Shown here: positions 43,127 to 54,884 of the stretch, piece by piece
How positions within the stretch are numbered: the stretch's first letter is position 1
Layout of the letters: every line of letters begins with the position of its first letter
NCBI GenBank assembly: GCA_030278955.1
Contig: JAOANR010000002.1
Location: 16,479,672-16,543,671, forward strand
Length of the DNA: 64,000 bases
From: Hygrophila difformis
Lineage: Eukaryota > Streptophyta > Magnoliopsida > Lamiales > Acanthaceae
Direction: 5' to 3'
The notes under the pieces: generated by a model
What the model saw: only the letters and a program-made list of their open reading frames with translations
Database searches by the model: none
What the model was told of the DNA's origin: nothing
Made by a program: the position numbers and the translations under genes

Positions 43127-45021
43127 ATGCAAAGGAGAAAGGCCACATTGCCTGAGCTACCGTTCAATCTAGAAATAGAAAGGACCGCTCGCCAACTGAG
43201 GGCGCAAGCCAGACGAAGGAAAAAGCAGGAAGCCCAGACTCGTACCTCACCCGAAACCACAAGCAGTGAAATATCTGATATGGCAGAGAACCAGGACATT
43301 CCCCCGATCTTACCAATAGACCAACCACCCAATAATCCTGGTAATGGAGCTGATGGGGGTATGGTAGAACACCCAAATCGTGCCAACGAGGAGGAAAATC
43401 TACCTAATCCAAATCAGCAACAGTATCAGCAATTCCACCAACAACCGCCACCCCCTAACCAATATAACCAACAAAACCAAAATATACCAAACCAGCAATA
43501 CCAGAATCAAGCCTTCAATCAAGACCAGTTCCAAAACAACCCTCATGATCCTGATAATATGTTCCAACAGAATCCCAACTACGACCAGCAGTATCAAAAC
43601 CAAGCAGAGCAAGGGAATCAACAGCAGCAAGCAGCAGCTGATTTTATGCAGCCAATCGTAGAGCCTTATCTGGATAGGCCTGGGAGAGCACAATTCCCTG
43701 CACGCAATTTTGAGCTCAAACCGGCACTCATTAATTTGGTGCAAAACAATCAATTCTGCGGTGCAAATCATGAGGATCCCCATGATCATCTCCAAACCTT
43801 TCTGGAGCTCTGCGATACAATCAAAAATCAGGGAGTCTCACTTGATGCTATAAGACTAATGTTGTTTCCCTTTTCTTTGTTTAGTGGTGCCAAGGATTGG
43901 TATAAATCATTGCCCATAAATCAGAGGAGCACCTGGGCAGATTTGGTAAGGAGTTTTCTGTTGAAGTATTTTCCTGAATCTAAGATAGACGAAGGACGAG
44001 AGAAAATTGGAGAGTTCAAGATGAAGCCGGGCGAGTCATTGTATGACGCAAAGGAGAGGTTCTCCAGCCTCTTGAGGCGATGCCCCCAACACGGATATCA
44101 ACCATGGGAGCAACTGAGAAAATTCTATGGAGGGCTCACCCATCCATGGAGAATGATGTTGGACGCTGCAGGCGGAGACATTTACTCCATTTGCCCATGG
44201 ACCAAGCCTGGGAAAAGATTGAGACAATGTCTGTCAATAGATCTGTATTGAACAGCAGTGACAAGAAAGTGGGCCCCCCTAGAAAAGTTTTTGCTGTGAG
44301 TGAGGGAAAAACAGATTTCGAAAAATTGCAGGAACAGGTGGCTGCGATACAGCTAGGACAGGAGAAAGGAAAGGGAGCAGGTACTTCTCAGGCAGGAGGC
44401 TCATCTAGCCAAGCGCAAACACAACAATCGGGAGCAATTTGTGGGCTATGTCAAGGACCACATCCAACTGACACATGCCAACAACTAGCTACCGAAAGCT
44501 GCAATTACGCAGGGAACTACCAAAACCGCCACCCCAACCTCGCCTATTCCAACAACAATGCACTCAATGCGCATTTGTTGACACAACCAAATCAGCCTAA
44601 CTAGTTTGCAAACCAAAACCCTCAGCAGAACTTCAGACCTCAGAACCAAGGATTCGTTCAGCAGAGAGTGCAGAACTTCCAGAATCAGAATCAGAACTTT
44701 CAACCCCATATCCAACAGAGGCCAAACCAAAACTAAGGCCAGAATTTCCAAAACTTCCAAGCCCAACCTGATCAGAATCAGCAATACAACCAAAAGCCAC
44801 CATTTCACCTGGAGAATTTGATGACTCAGTTTATTTCCAATCAAAGGGAGATAAACCAGCAGCTGCAGTCATCAATCAAAAATGTGGAGACGCAGGTCAA
44901 CCAGTTGGCTAAGGAATTGCAGAACAGGGGGAAGGGAACACTGCCGAGCAGCACTGAAGCCAACCCGCAATGCAAAGCAATCACATTGCGGGGAGGCAAG
45001 ACTCTGAAGGGAAACGTTTGA
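43127..45021 (+). pseudogene. Element 1 gag, broken
   Basis: The start is ATG at 43127 (MQRRKATLPELPFNL). A long Asn/Gln/Pro-rich region is followed by a retrotransposon gag domain (about residues 210-330: DPHDHLQTFLELCDTI, GAKDWYKSLP, SFLLKYFPESK). The frame shifts near 44150-44220; the other frame continues through a CxxC...C zinc-knuckle remnant (CGLCQGPHPTDTC, 44439-44477) to a TAG at about 44603. More stops follow at about 44735 and 45019 in an N/Q-rich tail with a KNVETQVNQLAKEL helix. Gag would package the element RNA. Its start is the same ATGCAAA(A/G)GAGAAAGG seen in element 2 at 53984. Confidence 0.85.
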
Positions 45022-45039
45022 TCTGCGAAGAAGAAAGCT

Positions 45040-48000
45040 ATGAAAGTAAAGGTTTCATTGGAGGTGGAAAAGGAAAAGGAGAAGATTGAAGGAGATGAAA
45101 GTGTTGAGCTGGTAAAGGATAAATCAGATACAACAAACACGCAGGCTGAAGCTGCAAATGAAGCTGAAAAGGGTATGGGTGAAGGTACAACTTCCTTCTC
45201 TTTACCACCAAAAATTGATAATAATAAGTACATGCCAAGGGTGCCGTACCCTACTCGACTTAAAAATAAGGAACATGACCTTAAATTCAAGAAATTTCTA
45301 GAACGGTTAAAGTCTGTAGAGATAACCATTCCTCTCGTGGAAATGATTTCAGAAATGCCCACCTATGCTAAGTTCTTGAAAGAATTAATTTCAGGGAAAA
45401 GGCAGGTAGAGCAGGAGGAGGTGATCATTATCAACAGCACATGCAGTGCCATAGTTCAGAGGAAACTGCCCGAAAAGAAAGAGGACCCTGGATGTTGCAC
45501 GCTACCAGTACAGATTGGAAAGGCCAAAGTGAGCATGGGGTTATGTGATCTAGGATCCAGCATCAACGTGATGCCTCTAGCCATGGCAATTCGCTTAAAG
45601 CTCGGAGAGATTGAACCGGTCAAGATGAAACTGCAACTGGCAGACAGATCAATCACTAAGCCCGTGGGAATCCTCAAGGATGTGGTAGTCAAAACCGGCC
45701 AAGTTCTTTTCCCGGTTGACTTCATCATCCTTGACATTGAAGAGGACTCTGAAATGCCACTTATCCTGGGACGCCCGTTTCTGGACACTGGCGGTGCACT
45801 AATTGATGCCACATCTGGAAGAGTCACATTGAGGGTCGACAATAGAGAAATCTCTTTTGACATGGAACAGCTGCAGAAATTCCCGAATGAGGGATCTTGT
45901 TCCATGTTTGATGTAATAGAAAGTAGGTGTGAGGATGAGAGCATAGACTCTATGACTGTGATGACGGACAAAGTTTCAAAACAGGTACTGACGCCTGAAG
46001 GTGCCGAGCAAGAAAGAAGCTGCAACGCTGTCCACTTCGAAGAACCTATCACTGGGGATCTTGAAGAGTTCGACGGTGTTGAATTCACTCCGGAGGAGGA
46101 AAAGAGCACCACGGAAGAGGAAGTGGACCCTGTACTGACACAGGGTCCTGAAGGTAAATCTGATCTTTCACCCCCAACCATTTCTCGCAAATTACTACCT
46201 TCCGTTGAATGTCCGCCAGAGCGTGAACTTAAAATACTTCCGGATCATCTTAAGTACGTTTTTCTCGCTGAACATAAAAGATTACAGGTAATTGTGTCAG
46301 CCAAGCTGACACAAGAACAAGAAAAAGCTTTGGTAGACATTCTAAAGAAATATGTACATGCAATTGGATGGACCATTTCTGATATAAAAGGAATAAGGCC
46401 CTCTGTTTGCATGCACATAATTTTAATGGAAGAGGAATACAAGCCCTCTAGGCAACCACAAAGGCGTCTGAACCCCCACATGCAAGAAGTGGTAAGGAAA
46501 GAAGTTATCAAGCTCTTAGATGCTGGTATCATCTATCCTATATCCGACAGCAAATGGGTTAGCCCAGTGCAGGTAGTACCTAAGCGTGGGGGGATGTGCA
46601 TAACGACTAATGAGCAAGGTGAAGAAGTGGCCCAGTAACCGGTTGAAGAGTTTGCATCGACTACCGGAAGCTTAACACCGCTACGCGGAAGGATCACTTT
46701 CCCTTGCCGTTCATTGATCAGATGCTGGAGAGGTTGGCCGGGAGGGAGTATTACTGCTTTTTGGATGGGTACTCTGGTTACAATCAAATTGTAATAGCTA
46801 GTGAAGATCATGATAAGACCACTTTCACGTGCCCATATGGAACTTTTGCATACAGGCGCATGCCTTTTGGACTTTGCAATGCGCCTGCCACTTTTCAGCG
46901 ATGCATATGTCTATCTTCTCAGAATTTATCGAAAAATGCATTGAAGTTTTCATGGATGAATTCTCTGTGTATGGAGATACTTTTGATGAATGTTTGACAA
47001 ATCTTGCAAAAATTTTAAAAAGATGCGAGGACACTAACCTAGTTTTGAACTGGGAGAAATGCCATTTCATGGTCACCGAAGGAATAGTGTTGGGTCACCG
47101 CATCTCGCGCGCAGGCATCGAAGTCGATTGGGCCAAAGTCTCAGTCATATCCAATCTTCCATTACCAAACTCAATAAAAGCAGTTAGGAGTTTCTTAGGG
47201 CATGCCGGTTTTTACCGGAGATTCATTAAAGATTTTTCTAAAATTGCCAAGCCGCTCACTAATTTGCTTTGTAAAGAAAATTCTTTCGTAATAAACGAAG
47301 CGTGTGTTCAAGCCTTTGACACGCTCAAGAAGATGTTGATTTTTGCTCCAATAGTGCAACCTCCCGATTGGTCAATACCTTTCGAGGTAATGTGCGTTGC
47401 AAGTGATCTCGCCGTGGGTGCAGTTCTTGGGCAACATAAGGAAGGGAGGCACTGCGTGATTCATTACGCAAGTCATGCCCTGACTGAAGCCCAAGTCAAT
47501 TACACCACCACGGAGAAAGAGATGTATGCTGTGGTTTTTGCGTTTGATAAATTCAGACAATACCTCATTGGTACGAAAACCATAGTATACACCGATCACT
47601 CTGCATTGAGATACTTGTTCAGCAAACAAGATGCCAAACCTCGATTAATCAGGTGGATACTTTTGTTGCAGGAATTTGACATCATAATAAAAGATAGAAA
47701 AGGCAGAGACAATGGTACTGCTGACCATTTATCTCGAATAGAAAATGATAAAAATGAGATAGCCGTCAATGAAAATTTTCCGGATGAGCAACTGTTTGCC
47801 TTGCACCTTCATGATCAAGCTTGTCCATGGTTTTCCGACATTGCTAACTTTTTAGCTTGTGGAATAACCCCACCATTCCAAAACAAGAAACAAAAAGCAA
47901 GGTTCAACCAAGATGTAGTTGGCTACTTCTGGGAAGATCCTTATCTCTTTAAGCATTGTGCAGATTCGATTATTAGACGATGTGTAACTGAGCATGAGGC

Positions 48001-49112
48001 TTATCAAATCGCTAAAAAATGTCATGAATCGGAATATGGAGGTCACCATGGCCCCACTCGAACAGCTCACAAGGTGCTCGAGTGTGGTTTCTATTGGCCT
48101 ACCATTTACTAGGATTGCAGGTCGTTTGTTAAGGCTTGCGACAGATGCCAAAGATTAGGGAATATCTCCAAGAGGGATAAAATGCCTCAAAAAGGAATTC
48201 TCATCCTTGAGATTTTCGATGTATGGGGTATTGACTTCATGGGACCATTCCCGACATCTGATGGGAATCATTACATCTTGGTAGCTGTCGATTACGTGTC
48301 TAAGTGGGTCGAGGCGGTTGCGCTGCGAAGCAACGATGGTCACCAAGTCATCAAATTTTTGAAAAACAATATTTTCAATAGATTTGGTGTACCTAGGGTA
48401 ATCATATCTGACGGAGGAACCCACTTTGTCAACAAAGCTTTTGCAAATCTCATGAGCAGAAGTGGGATTCTCCACAAGATCGGCACGCTTATCATCCCCA
48501 AACCAGTGGCCAAGTCGAGGTATCTAACTGCGAAATCAACACATACTCGAGGCCACTGTGGGGATAACCCGCAAAGACTGGTCGCGTAAACTCAATGATG
48601 CTCTATGGGCATACCGCACTGCATTCAAGACTCCCATTGGGATGTCCCCATACAGGCTTGTCTTTGGAAAAGCCTGTCATTTGCCCGTAGAATTAGAGCA
48701 TAAGGCTTACTGGGCCGTAAAAATGCTTAATTTTGACCCACGAGTTGCTCAGAGTAAGCGCAAGTTGGACCTCAATGAAATTGAGGAAATACGTGCGCAA
48801 GCTTATGAAAGCTCGAGGATTTACAAAGAGCGGACCCAGAAGTTACACGATCGTCGTATAAAGTCTAAACACTTCTATGTTGGCCAAAATGTCTTGTTAT
48901 TCAATTCTAGATTGAAGCTATTCTCCGGAAAGCTTAGATCCAGATGCGAAGGGCCATACGAAGTGGTGCACGTGTTTGAAAGTGGAGCTGTCAGGATTCG
49001 AACTGACAAGGGGGAGCTGGTGGTGAATGGACACAGATTGAAGGAGTATCTAGGGCAGTTCGACCCCGAAAAAGAAGTTCAAACGACTTCAGAGCCGGCC
49101 TACGCTCAATAA
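45040..49112 (+). pseudogene. Element 1 pol: protease, RT, RNase H, integrase; several breaks
   Basis: Protease (CDLGSSINVMPLAMA near 45544, LILGRPFLDTGGALIDA), RT (from about 46200; WVSPVQVVPK, then a break near 46638; [36 protein letters not shown] to a break near 46900; FMDEFSVYG at about 46949, where the family has two aspartates), RNase H ([46 protein letters not shown]), integrase zinc region with a TAG at about 48110-48112, and integrase core ([17 protein letters not shown]) with a frameshift near 48490. The C-terminal module runs to 49112 ([40 protein letters not shown]). No chromodomain. At least three frame changes and several stops make it inactive. Confidence 0.9.
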
Positions 49113-49191
49113 ATATATATATATATATCTATATAATTATTTATTACATATTCATTCTTCTCGAACGATAAGTATCCAAAAATCAACTAAA

Positions 49192-49229
49192 CATTTAGAG
49201 TACTAAGACTCTAAATGTGAGGATGTTGT
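49192..49229 (+). other. Hairpin plus purine motif at the end of element 1 pol
   Basis: ATTTAGAGT-ACTAAG-ACTCTAAAT is a perfect 9-bp stem with a 6-nt loop. GTGAGGATGTTG follows. The same unit ends the pol remnant of element 2 at 54743-54779. Confidence 0.8.
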
Positions 49230-49264
49230 ATTTGGAGAAAATTTAATAATTTTCTTATGTTTGC
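49230..49264 (+). other. Element 1 post-pol intron, left part
   Basis: The sequence after the purine motif (TATTTGGAGAAAATTTAATA, ending ATGTTTGC) is homologous to the start of the post-pol region of element 2 at 54780. It is interrupted by element 2 and resumes at 63681 with CTTGCAG. Confidence 0.75.
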
Positions 49265-49551
49265 TGATAATGGCCAGAAATGTCCATTATTTTCAATCCA
49301 TTTCCGTGTCTGAAACGGGCATTTGATCGCATTCCGGTCTTATATTAAATAAGAAAGCAGTAGAATTGGACTGATTTATGCATATCTGTAAAAATATTGA
49401 GCTGGTATGAAAAATGCATAAATATGTAACTTTGTTACACATTTATGCCAGAAAAATCCAAAAACATGAGAAAAAGAAAAGAAAAGAAAAAGGAAATAAA
49501 AAGATGGGAAAAGAAATGAAAACCCACAAAAATTCAATATTTTCAGGAAAT

Positions 49552-49816
49552 TACGACGCTAGCCACAACTACGACGCTGAGCATGTATAGCGTCGTAGTC
49601 GAATATAGCGTCGTAGGCAGAAATGGAGGCAAGATTCTGAAGAAGAAGAGTTACGATGCCGAGCATAGCGTCGTAGACCAAGTGTAGCGACGTAACGGAG
49701 TATAGCGTCGTGGGCTGTCCATTTAGAGACAAAGAGTGTTTTGAGATGGAAGACTACGACGCAGTACCCATAGCGTCGTAGTGAAGATAGCGACGAAGCC
49801 AAGTATAGCGTCGTAC
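49552..49816. repeat. LTR2 palindrome cluster 1 (TACGACGCTA/TAGCGTCGTA), upstream of TATA
   Basis: The first cassette has half-sites at 49552 and 49570 (forward) and 49588 and 49606 (reverse), an exact 18-bp step throughout. Two more cassettes follow (about 49652-49713 and 49753-49816) with one forward and three reverse sites each. Confidence 0.92.
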
Positions 49817-49874
49817 TAAGTTGCAGAATTCAAATTCAAAGGCCTGAGGGCCCATGGGCCTAGGGTTTCTCGCC

Positions 49875-49882
49875 TATATATA
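49875..49882 (+). promoter_or_regulatory. TATA box of LTR2
   Basis: TATATATA in GCCTATATATAGAGG lies about 60 bp after palindrome cluster 1, followed by a CT-rich leader (CTTGTCACTTCACTTC). Confidence 0.75.
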
Positions 49883-50532
49883 GAGGTGTTGACTCCCTAG
49901 TCTTGTCACTTCACTTCATACATTCCCTACACTTGGAGGCAACTGGTGTTTTTGAGCAGTGTGTAGTTAGGTTAGTTAGTTAGAATTTATTTTCTTGTAT
50001 TATTTAAATTATGCATGTAGTTTAGTTTAGTTTAGTTTGTATTGTTTAGATTAGTGGTTTTCTCTATGTTTCCCGAGTAGTGTAGCCAGTTTTATACTTA
50101 TTTCAGTTTTGTTAAACTCTTATTTAGGTTTGAAATGCCCAAATGATGGGTATTATCAAACCATTTTATGAAAAATGGGAAGTTAAGCTTCAAAGAGTCC
50201 CAAAAACATGAAATGGAAATGATTCCATGGATTTACTTGCTTTATTTTTGGTTTAATGACCATTTGGTCATTTTATTTTCTTTTGCAAATGGGTTTTCTG
50301 TCTTCTTTCTTTCTTTTTGGTTCTTATGCATTCTCTATGGTTGAAAACCCTTATTTGGGTTTGTGGTTCATGGGTGTGTGTTTTTAGCTTATTATGCCAT
50401 GTTTTTCTACATTTTGGCTTACTGTTTCCTGTTACTTTATTACTGTTTTGCATTGATGAACCATGAACTTGAAAACAGGGTTTGCAATCGTAAAGATTGC
50501 ATTACCCGACCAACAACACAAACTGAGTTAGC

Positions 50533-51173
50533 TACGACGCTAACCGCCCTACGACGCTATCCACTGATAGCGACGTAGGGCAGAGTTTGACATCGTAGTT
50601 ACTTCAGAATGTGAACAAAATTTTGCCCTACGACACTAGACCTACGATGCTATCCTTGCATAGCGTCGTAATGTTTGTCTAGGGTCGTAGGACTCCAAAA
50701 CTCTTCATTTTCATAAAAACCTACTACGACGCTATGACCACGACACTGTCCTAGGATAACGTCGTAATTTAGTGCATAACGTCGTACCCTCCCCTTTTTC
50801 TAACTCTTCAGAAAATCCACCTACGACGCTACACCTACGACACTATCCTAGGATAGCGTCGTAATTTAGTGTATAGCGTCGTAGCAACTTCTTTCTCTTT
50901 CCAAACCATCTCTCCTCACTACGACGCTAGACCTTACGACGTAGACCACGTTTAACGTCGTAGGGCATGCATAGCGTCGTAGCACCTCTATTCTAAACTC
51001 CCATGTACGACATCAACACTACGACGCTACCTTAGGATAGCGTCGTAATCATGTTTAGCGTCGTACATAAACACTTTAAACACCAAAATTTTTACCTCTA
51101 TCACCACTCCATGACGACGCTGTTCCAACGACGCTGTCTTAGGATAGCGTCGTAAAATCTGTATAGCGTCGTA
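50533..51173. repeat. LTR2 palindrome cluster 2: seven FFRR cassettes
   Basis: Cassettes: 50533-50598, 50629-50689, 50725-50786, 50822-50883, 50920-50981, 51006-51065 and 51112-51173. In each, two forward half-sites (TACGACGCTA) are followed by two reverse ones (TAGCGTCGTA), some degenerate. The step from the second forward to the first reverse site is 18 bp in all seven; forward-to-forward 14-17; reverse-to-reverse 18-21. The 8-bp centre is often itself palindromic (TCCTAGGA). Spacers between cassettes are 24-46 bp, unique and pyrimidine-rich. Confidence 0.93.
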
Positions 51174-53351
51174 ATTGGCAGTTTCTGCCAGATTTTCCAT
51201 TTCTACATTTTCTTCATTAATTAATTGAACCCTTAAGTCAATAATTAAAGATCTTAATTAGCAATGATTAAGATCGATATTTACTTTGATTAAAAGATCT
51301 TTGTTCAATTCTCCCTAAAATATTTTTCTATAAACAAAACCTTAATGCCTTAAATAGATAATCCGGACTGTAATTAATTATGGTGTGAAGGATTATTTAA
51401 GACATTAATTATGGATTGATTCCATAACCTTGCATGAGAAACCAATGTCTCTCATACAAGGCCCTTTCTTTATTTCTATTTTATTTCATCCTTTCTCGTG
51501 ATGTATGAACGAACAGTAAGAGATATTACAGAATAATGTCGGCAAACGGTCCCCTCACCGGGAAATGAAATAGCCCGTTATCTATGTATTAATTACTGTT
51601 TGTTATTTTGCATGGTTTGGATAATAACTAACGAGGTCAGGCGAACAGTCCTTTCACCGGGAAATGAAGTAGCCACTCGGTTAATTACTATCCAAATACA
51701 GTTTTATTCTCTTTATCTTAATTTCCAAACCCAAATTCCAATCTGTAATATAAGTTGGTTAATATCTTTCAATATTAGCTAATGAATATTGCTGAAAGGA
51801 AGCATGTAGGTTTTTGTCAAAATTCGCAGACAGTAGGGGCCCAACTGGTAGCGACACTGCCATTTTAGGGTTTCTGCTGTCTAAATTCGCTCCATCCGAG
51901 TGGTTGGGAAGTTGGAAAGCAGATGTTTGCATTCCACCTCATTCTGTGTTACGTGTTCTGTCTAAACCCACCATTATATTTTGGGTTGATTGATTTTACA
52001 CTTCCATAAATCTTTATGCATGATATTATTATGTAGCTACTGTGGTCCATAATATTTTGGGATCCTTCCCTTGGACATTAGAAGTCTGGATTTAAAATAG
52101 ATACCGCATATTAAACTTCTAACAAGAATTCAATAATAAAATCCGGATCTGAGTAAGGGATAAATTCCTCAGTTATATCTAGTTCATATTCTGTCGAGGG
52201 TTAAATTTTGGGAAATTAGAAGCAGGGTCAGCGATTAGGTCTCTTCTAGACCGAAAGGGTCTGTGTTCTTATTGAAAGTCTAGTACCTGTTTAGGGAATG
52301 ATTTTCACATTTATTATTTTCCGAAATTGCTATGTGTTGGGACTTTAGTCTTAACTATCACACCGAGATGGGATCCACTTGGATTCAAATACAGTGTGAT
52401 AGATAATTCTAGAGGAACAATACGTAGGCCTTGGTTATTTTCTAAGATAGGGTTGAGTTCCTTTCAACTGCTATCCTCTTCTGCCAAAGCCTATTTTTGA
52501 GTCCTGAGTGAGTGCATCCGGAATGAACTAACCTATTAGTTCGTTTCATTAGTTTGTATCTCATAACCACCCGAAAGGAAGTGAACACTGCGAGCGGTTC
52601 ACCGAGATTCGGGAATTCTTGATCCACGTCCGGTCATCCTGACTGGGGGCTTTCTTTTACTACCAGTACGAAGCTTTTGGAACTTCCGAGTGATAGGATT
52701 TTAAATGCTTTCTTTACCGCTTTCTTTCAATTGCTTTCGTAGAGGTCACTCGGATGTGTCTCTAGATTTTCTAACTGCTACTAGGACTGAGAGTTAAGGG
52801 ATAGTTCAGGGCTTGATTAGAAACTTTGGGTGTGACGCGGGGGAATGATAGCAGTACTTGGCATTTCAACTAATGACTTGTCAAGTGTTGCTTGGTCACC
52901 ACAGATGAAATATCATACCCTGGCCGGGGCAGTTATGAATCTGTGGTATCTTAGAACTTGTGGTCTTAAAAACATGTAAACTCACACTGTAAGTGCCAGT
53001 CTGTTAAATGGAACATGGTGCTGAGAGCATGAGAATTAGCTTTCTGACAGGATTATCCCAAGCAAAGATCTGTGTATAAAAATGGAAGTTTAATTATGTT
53101 TTATCTAAACCTTGTCCAATCTTTATTCTTTTCTCCCTGTCCATTCTGTCATCATTTTGAATCAGCTTCATAGACACTATAGCGTAGATTTACAGCTTTT
53201 ATTGTTTTGTGGAATTATTTCCATCTGCTTTTTAGATTCAATATTAGCATGTTCTTCAGCTTATTTAACTGCTTTCATAGTATAGATTAAATTCAGTCAT
53301 GTAGTTGTTAGTCCAACTTCAAAACTAATTTGAGCAATACATGTGGAAAAT

Positions 53352-53827
53352 CTAGTAAAATGACGTGGGACCTGCTTCTATCGCACATCCTCCAGTGAAC
53401 GATCCGGTCTTACTATAAATTACTGCAATTTTTGACACCGTGCGCTTTCGAGGGCACAGTTTCTTAACACGAGTAATAAAAACGTGACAACCTATAAATA
53501 TATCCCTAATCCTAACTCCATCTTCATAAATTGATTTCATTAAATAAAATTGAAAACCATGATGATTAATTTTCAGAAATACCTCATATAGTGGGAACTT
53601 GTCAAAAGTTTCATGGCAAGGATCTTCATGGCAGGAAATTGTCAAAAGTTTCATGCTGGGGAGTTCCACAGCGCCGTTTGAAATCAAAGTTTCCCACATG
53701 AGTAATAAAAAGTGGAATATATCCTTAAACCCATTTCCCATAAATCATAACTCTTTTCTTTTAATAAATTCAAACTTGATATATTTTATAAAAATACTCG
53801 TGTTAACGAAACTTGTCAAAAGTTTCA
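53352..53827 (+). repeat. Iterated LTR-end words in LTR2
   Basis: TTGTCAAAAGTTTCA followed by TGGCAAGG, TGCTGGGGAG or the real primer site occurs three times. Each copy looks like a decayed LTR-end/primer-site junction. Confidence 0.65.
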
Positions 53828-53845
53828 TGGCACCGTTGCCGGGGA
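53828..53845 (+). other. Primer-binding site of element 2
   Basis: TGGCACCGTTGCCGGGGA directly follows the LTR end. It matches the plant Athila/Tat primer-site form (TGGCGCCGTTGCCGGGGA) with one difference. Confidence 0.85.
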
Positions 53846-53983
53846 GGATGCAACACCGTTTTATTAGAGAATTACATTCCTGATTGCTCATAGTTTGCTT
53901 ATATATATAAATATGTATGCACAATCGAACCAATTCTAACCTGGGGAATATGCAGGTACTGTCGTAGCTGAGACCGTCGTTCT

Positions 53984-54760
53984 ATGCAAAAGAGAAAGGA
54001 TTTCAGCCGAAATACAAAAGGGCAAAATTCTTCAAAGAAGTAGTAAACTACTTCTGGGAAGATCCCTTCTTATTCAAACACTGCGCTGATTCAATAATCA
54101 GACGGTGTGTGACTGAGTCTGAGGCTTACCAGATCACCAAGAAATGCCATGAATCTGAATATGGAGGTCATCACGGTCCCACTCGAACTGCCCACAAGGT
54201 ACTCGAGTGTGGCTTCTTCTGGCCTACTATTAATGAGGACTGCAAGGTGTATGTAAAAGCCTGCGACAGATGCCAAAGATTAGGAAACATCTCCAAGAGG
54301 GATGAGATGCCGCAAAAGGGGATTCTCGCACTTGAGATCTTTGATGTATGGGGCATTGACTTCATGGGACCGTTTCCACCCTCTTGTGGGAACTACTATA
54401 TCTTGGTAGCTGTCGATTACGTGTCCAAATGGGTAGAAGCTGTCGCATTACCAACCAATGATGGTAGCCAAGTCATAAAGTTCCTCAAGAACAACATTTT
54501 TAACTGATTTGGCATACCTAGGGTGATAATATCTGATGGAGGAACACATTTTGTTAATAAATCCTTTGAGAACCTTATGATAAAAACTGGAATCCTCCAT
54601 AAGATAGGCACGCCTTATCATCCTCAAACTAGTGGACAAGTCGAGGTATCAAATCGCGAGATCAAACATATACTCGAAGCCACGGTTGGGATAACCCGTA
54701 ATTTTAATTCAAAAATAGAAAGTATCCAAAAGTCAATTAAACATTTAGAGTACTAAGACT
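53984..54760 (+). pseudogene. Element 2 gag-pol remnant: gag start fused to integrase
   Basis: ATGCAAAAGAGAAAGG (53984) is the gag start of element 1. A few bases later the sequence jumps to the linker after RNase H ([20 protein letters not shown]). The integrase zinc region ([25 protein letters not shown]) and core ([36 protein letters not shown]) follow. A TGA at about 54505 interrupts the core, and the frame ends in the post-pol hairpin at about 54756. The internal deletion removes gag, protease, RT and RNase H, so this element must borrow them. Confidence 0.88.
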
Positions 54761-54779
54761 CTAAATGTGAGGATGTTGA
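54743..54779 (+). other. Hairpin plus purine motif, followed by an LTR-like start
   Basis: ATTTAGAGT-ACTAAG-ACTCTAAAT, then GTGAGGATGT and TGATAATTGGAG. The last word resembles the LTR start TGATAATGGCCAG. This is the same unit as at 49192. Confidence 0.8.
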
Positions 54780-54878
54780 TAATTGGAGAAAATCTAACAT
54801 GGGTAATTTATTTGTCTTGCAGAAACCATGGAACCACCAAAAAGAAGGAGCAAAAAAAAAATACAGCAGAAAAACTAG
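54780..54878 (+). CDS. Post-pol splice acceptor and short basic ORF (16 aa)
   Basis: TTATTTGTCTTGCAG ends at 54822 and is followed after AAACC by an ATG at 54828. The frame encodes a 16-residue peptide rich in Lys/Arg (MEPPKRRSKKK) and stops at 54878. The same acceptor and ATGGAACC start occur in element 1 at 63676-63696, where the frame is 28 codons. The PKRRSKKK stretch resembles a nuclear localisation signal. It may be the remnant of a longer spliced post-pol protein, or a leader peptide. No match to a known family. Confidence 0.4.
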
Positions 54879-54884
54879 GTTCCT

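Larger units (their letters stand above)
49265..53827 (+). mobile_element. LTR2: 5' LTR of element 2
   Basis: It starts TGATAATGGCC and ends GTTTCA, followed directly by the primer site. It has palindrome clusters at 49552-49816 and 50533-51173, a TATA box at 49875, and twin CACCGGGAAATGAA boxes near 51558 and 51656. The 3' part repeats TTGTCAAAAGTTTCA at about 53599, 53639 and 53813. No open frame that I can support. Confidence 0.9.

Noticed and set aside
50268..50578. Small ORFs shared by LTR2 and LTR3 (also 60078-60376)
   Set aside because: They are identical only because the LTRs are near-identical; one runs into the palindrome cluster. No sign of selection can be seen.
49552..51173. CRISPR-like array (repeats with unique spacers)
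   Set aside because: The repeat is a four-part palindrome rather than one fixed repeat, spacers vary in length, the context is a plant LTR, and there are no cas genes. The resemblance is only visual.
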